Origin: Candidatus Bathyarchaeota archaeon | Lineage (GTDB): Archaea > Thermoproteota > Bathyarchaeia > 40CM-2-53-6 > RBG-13-38-9 | DNA length: 15,972 nucleotides | Direction of reading: 5' to 3' | Assembly (NCBI GenBank): GCA_026394315.1 | Contig: JAPKYM010000292.1 | Coordinates: 1 to 15,972 of the forward strand | Shown: positions 1 to 6,234 of the stretch, one piece after another | Numbering within the stretch: position 1 is the stretch's first letter | How the letters are laid out: the number at the start of each line of letters is the position of its first letter | Notes under the pieces: model-generated | Seen by the model: the letters and a program-made list of their open reading frames with translations, nothing else | Databases searched by the model: none | Told to the model about the DNA's origin: nothing | Made by a program: the position numbers and the translations under genes

Positions 1-375
1 ATGATCCATAACTTCTGGAGCTTCAACTACCTCGTTCAAAGACTAAAGTGTACAGCGCAGGAATACGGCGTAAGAGTGAAAGAAGTCAACGAGTACAAAA
101 CCTCATCAATATGCATAAGATGTGACTCAGAAAATATTGAGAGAAAAGGAAGACTCTTCAAATGCTTAGAATGTGGATTAGAAGCAAACAGAGATGCTGT
201 TGGTGTTCTAAACATGGCAAACCTCCATAATGGAGGAACAGCTATCAGGGTGATGACACACCCTAACCTTCTAAAATGGGATGGAATGAAGTGGCAGCCT
301 AAAAGGGCGATGACCCACCAACCAATGAACATGATAGAAGCTAGAATCCCACGGCTAAAGCCGTGGGAGTGTCAA
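1..375 (+). mobile_element. Right end of an IS200/IS605-type element (tnpB side)
   Basis: The segment holds the 3' part of a TnpB gene and then a perfect 8-bp hairpin (348-355 pairs with 360-367, loop TAAA), followed by a TCAA tetranucleotide at 372-375. Subterminal hairpins and short cleavage tetranucleotides of this kind are typical of IS200/IS605 right ends, which have no inverted terminal repeats and make no target duplication. The left end lies outside the window, so whether a tnpA transposase is present cannot be seen. The exact boundary at 375 is inferred from the TCAA. The element sits about 40 bases upstream of the dehydrogenase start at 417 and so may have displaced that gene's original promoter. 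Confidence 0.6.
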
Positions 376-378
376 TGA
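1..378 (+). CDS. tnpB: TnpB-type RNA-guided nuclease, C-terminal fragment
   Basis: The 125 residues match the TnpB C-terminus. A TSSICIRC segment and a later CLECG form the four-cysteine zinc finger (C-x2-C, then C-x2-C, residues 38-58). It is followed by ANRDAVGVLNMA, which carries the last RuvC catalytic aspartate (D65). The N-terminal domain and the first RuvC motifs must lie upstream of base 1, so the ATG at position 1 is unlikely to be the true start. In the family the protein works with an RNA (omega RNA or reRNA) that overlaps the 3' end of the gene, and it cuts DNA next to a short transposon-associated motif. The coding frame runs through the right-end hairpin and stops with TGA at 376-378. 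The reading is partial, so activity cannot be judged. Confidence 0.85.
   Translation: MIHNFWSFNYLVQRLKCTAQEYGVRVKEVNEYKTSSICIRCDSENIERKGRLFKCLECGLEANRDAVGVLNMANLHNGGTAIRVMTHPNLLKWDGMKWQPKRAMTHQPMNMIEARIPRLKPWECQ
348..367 (+). repeat. IS right-end hairpin
   Basis: CCCACGGC at 348-355 pairs perfectly with GCCGTGGG at 360-367 across a TAAA loop. It lies inside the last codons of tnpB and 4 bases before the TCAA at 372-375. In the IS200/IS605 family such hairpins are bound by the transposase and also form part of the TnpB guide RNA scaffold. Both roles are inferred here. Confidence 0.7.
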
Positions 379-416
379 AGCTACTTGGATCCTTATTCTG
401 TAGGGAGGTTCGAGAA

Positions 417-1304
417 GTGTCGAAGTCAAGGATTGGGTGGATTGGAATCGGGAATATGGGCCGGCCCATGTCAAAGCGGCTGATCGATGCTGACTACGCT
501 CTTGTAGTCTATAATAGAACGCGCGAGAGAACCGCGGAACTAGCTAATCTGGGTGCAAGAGTGGCCAGCACGCCAAAAGAATTGGCACAAGAAGTAGAAA
601 TCATATTCACGATGGTTGCAGACTCGGCAGCTCTTGAGACAGTTACTCTGCCCCCAAGTGGGGTTCTCGCAGGGGCAAAACCAGGCAGCGTCATAGTCGA
701 TATGAGCACGATCTCTCCAGACACCTCAATACAGTTGGCCAAAGCAGCCGAAGAAATAAATGTTAGTCTCCTTCGCGCGCCTGTTAGCGGAAGTACAGCT
801 ATGGCTGAGGCAGGAACACTCGGGATCATGGTCTCTGGAAGCCAAGACTCGTATGAGAGGGCTCTCCCGCTTCTGCAAGTGCTGGGCAAGAAGATATTCT
901 ATCTAGGACTTGGTGAGGAAGCCCGCTACATGAAACTTGCAGTCAACATGATAATCGGAGCTACTTGCCAAGGGATGGCAGAAGCCCTAGTCTTTGGAAA
1001 ACGCGCCGGCTTGGCAGCTGACAAAATGCTCGAGGTAATAAATAACAGCGCCATCGCCTCACCATTCACCAACTACAAAACTAAGATGCTTGTAACCCGT
1101 GACTTCACACCGGCCTTCACAGTAAGAATGATGGAGAAAGACTTAGATCTTGCCCTGTCTCAAGCGACACAACTTCATGTGCCCGTACCATTGACTGCAT
1201 ACGTGCGTCAGATGCTGACTGCAGCCAAAGCAACAGGCAAAGGCAACCTTGACTTCTGCTCACTTTGCCTCCTAGCCGAGGAACTGGCCGGCTTGGACAA
1301 ATGA
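417..1304 (+). CDS. 3-hydroxyisobutyrate dehydrogenase family (beta-hydroxyacid dehydrogenase)
   Basis: An NAD(P)-dependent oxidoreductase of about 295 residues, the usual family length. It opens with a Rossmann motif GIGNMG (residues 10-15). It then shows a DMSTISP segment (95-101) and APVSGS (121-126), which belong to the substrate pocket, and the catalytic lysine in YMKLAVN (K173, N177). The C-terminal half is the all-helical domain of the family. The start is the GTG at 417: GGGAGGT at 403-409 sits 7 bases before it, and the Rossmann strand begins at residue 5. A GTG at 363 in the same frame would translate the end of the IS element and is unlikely. The family covers 3-hydroxyisobutyrate, tartronate semialdehyde, succinate semialdehyde and glyoxylate reductases. 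The substrate cannot be assigned, and the neighbours give no hint. Confidence 0.9.
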   Translation: MSKSRIGWIGIGNMGRPMSKRLIDADYALVVYNRTRERTAELANLGARVASTPKELAQEVEIIFTMVADSAALETVTLPPSGVLAGAKPGSVIVDMSTISPDTSIQLAKAAEEINVSLLRAPVSGSTAMAEAGTLGIMVSGSQDSYERALPLLQVLGKKIFYLGLGEEARYMKLAVNMIIGATCQGMAEALVFGKRAGLAADKMLEVINNSAIASPFTNYKTKMLVTRDFTPAFTVRMMEKDLDLALSQATQLHVPVPLTAYVRQMLTAAKATGKGNLDFCSLCLLAEELAGLDK

Positions 1305-1418
1305 GCAGCAACTCCGAAAACAGCAACGGACACGTTTCAAAACATCAACTGACCTTACAAGCAGATTGCCAACCTTTACAAGAATGTATTTGAAACGATA
1401 CGTAGGAGAAAAGCTCGA

Positions 1419-1922
1419 TTGGTTGACGAGAAGACTCTGAGATTCAGAATAAGGCGTGGAGACTATGAAGTTGAACTCGAAGGAGATTTCACCTATGTGA
1501 AGGAGTGCTTCGAGAGACTCCTGGAAGATATTCATCAGGCTCGCAGTGACGAACAGCCGTCACAGAAGACATTGGGCAATTTCGAAGCTCCACGAACAGA
1601 AGTAACCCAATCCCTCGGAGGAATAGTTGAACTCACGCAGGAAGGCAAACCCCGACTGACCGTTCCGGTAGACAACCTGAAGGCAAAAGAGGCCTTAGTA
1701 CTTCTCCTCTACGCTGCCCGACCACAAGCGATCGAATGTGAAGAACTGAGCCTTCTCCTAAGCTCAAGCTGGAAAACCATGAAGCCCGAAGCGGTTAGAG
1801 CCAGGGCAAGCGAACTTAGAAGGGAGGGCCGATTGGTTGCGGAAAACGGTAAGTACTCTCTTTCCGGTGCTGGCGTGCAATGGGTGGAGAATGACATCCT
1901 GAGGAGGCTTAGGTCGATCTAA
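1419..1922 (+). CDS. Winged-helix DNA-binding protein, paralogue 1
   Basis: 167 residues. The N-terminus (about 6-35) alternates charged and hydrophobic residues as in a beta-hairpin plus helix, with RRGDYEVELEGDF and then a helix. The middle is variable. The C-terminus (about 95-160) reads as a winged helix: EALVLLLYAA, a recognition-helix region, ASELRREGRLVAENGKYSLSGAG and a final helix. The same plan recurs in the next three genes, so this is a tandem paralogue family. TTG at 1419 is the start, with GGAG at 1405-1408. This copy is probably its own transcript, because 112 bases and a strong TATA-like box separate it from paralogue 2. A weak TATA-like TTTACA at 1375-1380 precedes it. A DNA-binding role is inferred from fold pattern only; the ligand and target are unknown. 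Confidence 0.7.
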   Translation: MVDEKTLRFRIRRGDYEVELEGDFTYVKECFERLLEDIHQARSDEQPSQKTLGNFEAPRTEVTQSLGGIVELTQEGKPRLTVPVDNLKAKEALVLLLYAARPQAIECEELSLLLSSSWKTMKPEAVRARASELRREGRLVAENGKYSLSGAGVQWVENDILRRLRSI

Positions 1923-1955
1923 GGGTTTGGACAGTAAGACGTCTAGAATGCGTTG

Positions 1956-1975
1956 ACGTTAAACGTTACGTATAC
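1956..1975. promoter_or_regulatory. Palindromic candidate operator upstream of the winged-helix/nurA/herA operon
   Basis: ACGTTAAACGT (1956-1966) is a perfect inverted repeat around a central A, followed directly by a GTATAC palindrome (1970-1975). It lies 20-40 bases upstream of the TATA-like box, where archaeal activators and BRE-proximal regulators bind. The next four genes include three DNA-binding proteins, so autoregulation is possible but unproven. Confidence 0.35.
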
Positions 1976-1994
1976 TTCATACTTTACGGCAAAT

Positions 1995-2002
1995 CTTATA
2001 TA
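1995..2002 (+). promoter_or_regulatory. TATA box of the wHTH-nurA-herA operon
   Basis: CTTATATA at 1995-2002, preceded by the A-rich GGCAAAT, looks like an archaeal BRE/TATA element. A start of transcription about 24 bases downstream would fall near 2025, some 10 bases before the TTG at 2035. There is no Shine-Dalgarno sequence there, so the first gene is probably translated from a very short leader. This is the clearest promoter in the left half of the window. Confidence 0.65.
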
Positions 2003-2034
2003 CTTATAACATAGACAAAGACACCAGAATTACC

Positions 2035-2514
2035 TTGAAGGTCAGGCTCGTACTCCACAGAAGCTACGGTGACATAGAGCTAGAAGGCGAGAGCTTCGAC
2101 GAGATAATCGACCGAGTCAAAGAGTTCCCAGAATGGCTAGAAGTCATAGACAGCATGATCTCCGCCCAATCAACCACCATGGCAGAGAAAGACCTACTCT
2201 CAGGCATAGTGCAGGTGACAACCGAAGGCCCAGTCCTCACAATAACGAGAGACAAGCTGAAAGATCGAGAAGCAGTGGCAATTCTACTCTACTCAATGGA
2301 CCCGCAAGGACTCAGACCAAGAGAGCTCAGCCGCCTACTCAGCCTCAGCGGATTCCTATCCGTCGGATTCGCAAGCAGACTAAGTGAACTCAAACGTGAA
2401 GGCCTAGCCTACAGAGAAGGTGACACATACAGGCTAACGGTAGCAGGAAAGAACTGGGTAGAAAACGTCATAAAACCGATGAAGTCAGGAGGAATTCCGG
2501 TTGAGCGAAGATAA
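2035..2514 (+). CDS. Winged-helix DNA-binding protein, paralogue 2
   Basis: 159 residues with the same plan as paralogue 1. The N-terminal strands (KVRLVLHRSYGDIELEG) are followed by a helix, a linker, and a C-terminal winged helix (AVAILLYSMDPQGLRPRELS to VAGKNWVENVI, about residues 80-150). The WVEN helix near the end is shared with paralogue 1, making these two the closest pair. The start is TTG 2035, just downstream of the TATA-like box at 1995. It heads an apparent five-gene operon: its last 14 bases overlap paralogue 3, and nurA and herA follow. It could be an autoregulator or a structural DNA-binding component. No catalytic residues are visible. Confidence 0.7.
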   Translation: MKVRLVLHRSYGDIELEGESFDEIIDRVKEFPEWLEVIDSMISAQSTTMAEKDLLSGIVQVTTEGPVLTITRDKLKDREAVAILLYSMDPQGLRPRELSRLLSLSGFLSVGFASRLSELKREGLAYREGDTYRLTVAGKNWVENVIKPMKSGGIPVERR

Positions 2515-2998
2515 AACAATTGAGGCCTGGGTCAAATACAAGGATCTGGAGAAGAGGGTCAAAGGAGATGCCAACGAAGTCATTCGAGAATTGATCAGCT
2601 TCATCTCAGAGGTCATGCCTAGACTCGAGTTCATATCAAAGCTTACCTTAACAGTGGATGAAGAAAAGTTCCTCGCCTCGTGTTCCAGAATAATGAAACT
2701 TACGCCCGAAGGAGTAGTGGTCACTGGTTCCACAGAAAACTTGACAGACCGAGAACTGATCCTGCTTCATCTCTCAAAGGTCCATTTCGGTTATATCACT
2801 AAGAACCTCGATTCAGACCGCGCCCTAATAGGAGACCTAATCACCCACACGAAGAAAACCGCGGGAACTGTTGCTGGCAGAATAAGCGAGATGAGTGCAG
2901 AAGGCCTAGTAGAGCGAGTTGGCAAAGGCGAATACCGCATAACAACCTACGGGCTTGATTTCTTCATGAACAGCGTACTTACCAAATTTGTAGCGTGA
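2501..2998 (+). CDS. Winged-helix DNA-binding protein, paralogue 3
   Basis: 165 residues. The N-terminal strand/helix segment (IEAWVKYKDLEKRVKGDANEV) is followed by a longer helical region that shares the pattern ISEVMPRLEFISKL with paralogue 4 (IAEIYPAYDLASKL). It ends with a winged helix (about 95-160) with GRISEMSAEGLVERVGKGEYRITTYG. The start is fixed by AGGAGG at 2487-2492, 8 bases before TTG 2501, inside the previous gene. Translational coupling to paralogue 2 is therefore likely. Function beyond probable DNA binding is unknown. Confidence 0.7.
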   Translation: MSEDKTIEAWVKYKDLEKRVKGDANEVIRELISFISEVMPRLEFISKLTLTVDEEKFLASCSRIMKLTPEGVVVTGSTENLTDRELILLHLSKVHFGYITKNLDSDRALIGDLITHTKKTAGTVAGRISEMSAEGLVERVGKGEYRITTYGLDFFMNSVLTKFVA

Positions 2999-3009
2999 GG
3001 TGGGAAAGA

Positions 3010-3543
3010 ATGAGCCAAGACTCAAAACTTAAGGTCCAGATAGAACACGGCGGATTCAAACACACAATAGAAGGCGAACCGGATAAAGTCCTCAAAGCAA
3101 TCAGTCAATACATCGCAGAGATCTACCCAGCTTATGATTTGGCCTCCAAACTGATCTACAGCCCAGATTACCTAGAACTTCTGGAAGAAGTCTCAGTCTT
3201 CGTCAATCTAACAACTGACGGCCAACCAATAATGCTAAGATCAGATCTCTCAGCAGACCAAGCTTTAGCAGCAATCCTACTTGCAAATCAGGTAGCTTTC
3301 AAACTTGGAAAGAGGACAACCGACGAGTCTACTATAAAAGAGATCTCTCAGGCGATAGGGAAAGCGCAGAAGACTATCCAGAACACTCTGACAGACATGA
3401 CCAAAGCTGGAATAGTTGAGCGATCAGGAAAAGGCAGCTACCGGCTAACGACAGCAGGAACAAGAGAAGTCCAAGAGACACTGAACAGCCTTAGAGAAGG
3501 GGGAAACGGGAATGCCGGAGAACGCGTTGAGCCGAGCAGCTAG
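3010..3543 (+). CDS. Winged-helix DNA-binding protein, paralogue 4
   Basis: 177 residues from ATG 3010, with GAGGTGGG at 2997-3004 as the ribosome site. A GTG at 2995 in the same frame overlaps the upstream stop and has no comparable site. The N-terminal strands and helix (KLKVQIEHGGFKHTIEGEPDKV) are followed by the IAEIYPAYDLASKL helix shared with paralogue 3. The C-terminal winged helix is about residues 100-160, with LTDMTKAGIVERSGKGSYRLTTAG. The last 20 residues are Gly/Asn/Ser-rich and look disordered. The stop is TAG. A structured 71-base gap separates it from nurA, the only long gap in this operon. Function is unknown beyond likely nucleic-acid binding. Confidence 0.7.
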   Translation: MSQDSKLKVQIEHGGFKHTIEGEPDKVLKAISQYIAEIYPAYDLASKLIYSPDYLELLEEVSVFVNLTTDGQPIMLRSDLSADQALAAILLANQVAFKLGKRTTDESTIKEISQAIGKAQKTIQNTLTDMTKAGIVERSGKGSYRLTTAGTREVQETLNSLREGGNGNAGERVEPSS

Positions 3544-3545
3544 CG

Positions 3546-3569
3546 GCCGACACCAGAAGTAGGTGCGGC
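3546..3569 (+). promoter_or_regulatory. Intercistronic hairpin 1 between wHTH paralogue 4 and nurA
   Basis: GCCG-A-CACC (3546-3554) pairs with GGTG-CGGC (3562-3569), giving 8 base pairs with one bulged A and the loop AGAAGTA. It starts 3 bases after the paralogue 4 stop codon. It may be an attenuator, an RNA-processing site or a transcript-stabilising structure. The role is inferred from position only. Confidence 0.4.
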
Positions 3570-3577
3570 GGTCGCAG

Positions 3578-3596
3578 GAGTTTGGGGGACAAACTC
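3578..3596 (+). promoter_or_regulatory. Intercistronic hairpin 2 just upstream of the nurA ribosome site
   Basis: GAGTTTG (3578-3584) pairs perfectly with CAAACTC (3590-3596) around a GGGGA loop. It ends 5 bases before the GGGGGG ribosome site (3602-3607) of nurA. TTTGGGGG also occurs twice here (3581 and 3599), so the loop resembles the ribosome site itself. A protein or alternative pairing could tune nurA/herA translation. Confidence 0.4.
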
Positions 3597-3614
3597 GCTT
3601 TGGGGGGAAATTAA

Positions 3615-4730
3615 TTGACACACCGCACCCAAGACATAGGATTTGAACACTCAAAGATAAGTATGTTACTCTCAGAAGAATCTGGAAACATCCTCTTACC
3701 TGACTTTCTACTTAACTTGAGCAGCGAATCAATGCGAACGCTCGGCGGAGGTTTCTTCGAGCCGAGAGAAGTCACTACGGTGGAGGGTGAACTGGAAGAT
3801 GCGGTTGAGGAAGAACCACACCTGAACCTGGCTAACACCACAATAATCGACGAACCTGCACCTATAGCGAAGGTGATCGGGAACTGTACTGTAGCGGCAG
3901 TAGATGTCTCTAGCGTAAGAGTCGGAGAGTCAGAACAGGGCCTTCTATACGCATTAAGAGGAGCTCTTGTATGGAGGGAGGGTTTGAGTTACAACTTCAC
4001 GCGATGTGGCCCTTTAGCCTTCCATCTGAACGACTTGATCGCAAGATCTCTCAACAGAAGATCGCGTGCAAATGATAATCTCTCATACTCAGCATGGTCA
4101 CCCCTATCTGAGCGCTTACTCTCGAGACTCAGAAACACGCTGGAGAGATGGATGCAGAGACTGGCCTGCTCGCGCCTTTCAAGAGGAATCGTCCTACTGG
4201 ACGGTTCACTAACGGCCGGAACGCCAGATAACCCGACAGTCTATCTAGAAGACATACTGAATAGATCAAGGGAGAACGGTAACGCTGTTATCGCCTTCTC
4301 AAAAGAGACAAAACTCTGTTTTTCAGGAAAGAAGATTACGAGACTGTTGGACAAGGCAAACTACCCTTGCATGCTCAACATTGATCGTATAATCACTCCA
4401 CAGTTTCCATCTGCCCCTGTCAGGCTAATGGGCAGAGTATATGTCGCAAAACTGACTTCACGAGGCCTGCCATTCAGAGTTGATATTGATCGTCAACTCT
4501 CGGAAGAGTCGGCTGCCAAAGCGGTTGGGCGACTCATAAATTCCGATATCGTAGAACAAGGCTACCCGGAGACCCTCAGACTAGCTCACATACTTTCAAC
4601 GTTCACGGCCAACGAGATTCTAGCGATTCAGAGGCATCTGTCAATAGAATATGGGCTGAAGCTGGCGCCGAGACTGAGTTTTCGTAGATCCCTCTTCGGA
4701 CCCTACGGAACCTCGACGGAGGCATCCTGA
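3615..4730 (+). CDS. nurA: NurA-domain 5'-3' nuclease
   Basis: 371 residues. NurA in archaea is a metal-dependent nuclease that works with the HerA translocase in DNA-end resection. The core has AAVDVSS with the first catalytic aspartate (D97), GIVLLDGSL (D196), AFSKE (K230), and a C-terminal YPETLRLAH with Tyr317 and His324. This last pair matches the conserved Tyr and His of archaeal NurA, so the active site looks intact. The first 85 residues, with an acidic stretch (VEGELEDAVEEE), are less typical. The start must be TTG 3615, because a TAA precedes it in frame at 3612; GGGGGG at 3602-3607 is the ribosome site. herA follows with no gap, supporting a NurA-HerA complex. Membership of the NurA family is firm; the biological role (repair or defence) is open. 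Confidence 0.82.
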   Translation: MTHRTQDIGFEHSKISMLLSEESGNILLPDFLLNLSSESMRTLGGGFFEPREVTTVEGELEDAVEEEPHLNLANTTIIDEPAPIAKVIGNCTVAAVDVSSVRVGESEQGLLYALRGALVWREGLSYNFTRCGPLAFHLNDLIARSLNRRSRANDNLSYSAWSPLSERLLSRLRNTLERWMQRLACSRLSRGIVLLDGSLTAGTPDNPTVYLEDILNRSRENGNAVIAFSKETKLCFSGKKITRLLDKANYPCMLNIDRIITPQFPSAPVRLMGRVYVAKLTSRGLPFRVDIDRQLSEESAAKAVGRLINSDIVEQGYPETLRLAHILSTFTANEILAIQRHLSIEYGLKLAPRLSFRRSLFGPYGTSTEAS

Positions 4731-6170
4731 CTGAGAATCTACAAGAAACAGGGCGACACAATTCAGATCATATGCGCGCCAGAGGAGATCATTGAGAAAG
4801 GCGACTACTTACACATCGACGACAAGAAAATGAAGAAAGGCCTCATAGTCCAAGTCATAGACATCCAATTCGCCAACCTACCAGGAATCCTCGAAGACAT
4901 ACTAAGGGACGTTATGACTGAGGACACAATTCAAGGATGCGACTATGACCCTTTCAACATCTCATCCCAAATAGCAGTCCTGAAAGACACCAAAATCCTG
5001 ATCTGCAAGATCAGGGGGGCGATCGAAGACGGAAAAGCAAAGACCGAAACGTCATGGCTCCCATCAAGAACAAACTCAAGGATAGTCCCATACTCAATCG
5101 AAAAGCTAGCCTCAACAAGAAACGGGAAACGCCCAGTCACCTTAGGGAGAACGAGATCAGACCATCTAACAGTAGACGTTAAGATGCTTGATGGGAAGCT
5201 GAACATAATAACCGGTAAGAAAGGAGTGGGGAAATCCCATCTATCCAAACTGCTCATCCTGAGTCTTATACAGAATGGTGCACCATGTCTAGTAATAGAT
5301 GTCAACGGAGAATACGTTAACATAGGTCGCACAAAAAATGATGAACCAACTGCATACGCTGATAAGATCACGGTTCTCAAGCCAGGCCAGAGTCTGAAGT
5401 TCGGGCTCTCAGGAGTCGGTCTGAAGACATTCTTGAACACAATGATCTACGCCTTGGATCTCCCGAGGACCTCCTCGAAGGTCTTCTCTAGAATCTGGAA
5501 TGAACTCGAAAGGAGTGGAAACCTCAAACTAGACTCCCTGAATGACGCGATCAGGAGATTTAGTTGTCACGAGAGTGTTAGAGAAGCGATCTACTCAAGG
5601 TTCAATACCTTGATGGATCTGGAACTCTTCACCGACGACATCAGTGAGAGATTCGATTTCAGTCTTTTCGAGAAGAAGATGAATGAAGGTCATGCATTCA
5701 TAATTAACATGAAGGACGAACATGCCATAAGTCGGAGATTAGTAGTTGAATTATTCATAAGCAAACTGACTGAACAGCTTTCCGAAATGAGACTTAAAGC
5801 GGTTTTCCTCTTCGCTGAAGAAGCTCACTTCTATCTACGAGAGACCTACTGGGAAGACATAATCACGAGAATGCGGCACCTCGGCGTATTCACAACCTTC
5901 ATAACAAATCAGCCAGATACCGTACAAGAGAGCGTCTACAGGCAGGCTGACAACATATTCATGTTTAACATCACAAATGAGCATGACCTGGACGCTATAT
6001 CAAAGGTAGCCAAGATAGATGCTGAGAGCTTGAGATCTATAGTGAAGGACCTTCCCGCACACAATTGCCTTATAGTCGGCGATATAGTCAGAGATTTCCC
6101 CATAGTAGTCAATGTGAAACCTCTTGATATTCAGACGATGGGTCAGACAAGGCATTTCTTTCAGGACTGA
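4731..6170 (+). CDS. herA: HerA-like hexameric ATPase/DNA translocase with HAS-barrel
   Basis: 479 residues if translation begins at CTG 4731, directly after the nurA stop. An ATG at 4830 would give 446 residues but cuts off the first strands of the N-terminal HAS-barrel, visible as RIYKKQGDTIQIICAPEEII and then EKGDYLHIDD. GGAGG at 4718-4722 lies 8 bases before the CTG, and no ATG, GTG or TTG occurs in frame between them. Further on are Walker A GKKGVGKS (162-169), VIDVNGEY (188-195), Walker B FLFAEEAH (359-366), candidate arginine-finger residues in IITRMRHLGV (R380/R382), and the ITNQP sensor segment (391-395). In the family, HerA forms a hexameric ring that drives DNA through NurA. Gene order with zero spacing supports this pairing. 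Confidence 0.85.
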   Translation: MRIYKKQGDTIQIICAPEEIIEKGDYLHIDDKKMKKGLIVQVIDIQFANLPGILEDILRDVMTEDTIQGCDYDPFNISSQIAVLKDTKILICKIRGAIEDGKAKTETSWLPSRTNSRIVPYSIEKLASTRNGKRPVTLGRTRSDHLTVDVKMLDGKLNIITGKKGVGKSHLSKLLILSLIQNGAPCLVIDVNGEYVNIGRTKNDEPTAYADKITVLKPGQSLKFGLSGVGLKTFLNTMIYALDLPRTSSKVFSRIWNELERSGNLKLDSLNDAIRRFSCHESVREAIYSRFNTLMDLELFTDDISERFDFSLFEKKMNEGHAFIINMKDEHAISRRLVVELFISKLTEQLSEMRLKAVFLFAEEAHFYLRETYWEDIITRMRHLGVFTTFITNQPDTVQESVYRQADNIFMFNITNEHDLDAISKVAKIDAESLRSIVKDLPAHNCLIVGDIVRDFPIVVNVKPLDIQTMGQTRHFFQD

Positions 6171-6180
6171 ACATGAAAGG

Positions 6181-6188
6181 CTTTAAGA
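6181..6188 (+). promoter_or_regulatory. Probable TATA box of pyrK
   Basis: CTTTAAGA at 6181-6188 resembles an archaeal TATA element. A transcript starting about 24 bases downstream (near 6210) would skip the ATG at 6199 and favour the ATG at 6223 or 6235 as the pyrK start. Confidence 0.4.
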
Positions 6189-6234
6189 CTCTACCGAGAT
6201 GCAGTTGTCCTCTATAATTCGCATGTGGGGTAAG

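Noticed and set aside
363..416. GTG 363 or ATG 375 as the start of the dehydrogenase.
   Set aside because: These bases belong to the IS right end, and a strong ribosome site directly precedes GTG 417, where family similarity begins.
3541..3618. Readthrough of the wHTH paralogue 4 TAG would end at a TGA overlapping the nurA TTG (TTGA), mimicking a coupled operon junction.
   Set aside because: The added 24 residues show no family pattern, and the same bases form two good hairpins, which is a simpler explanation.
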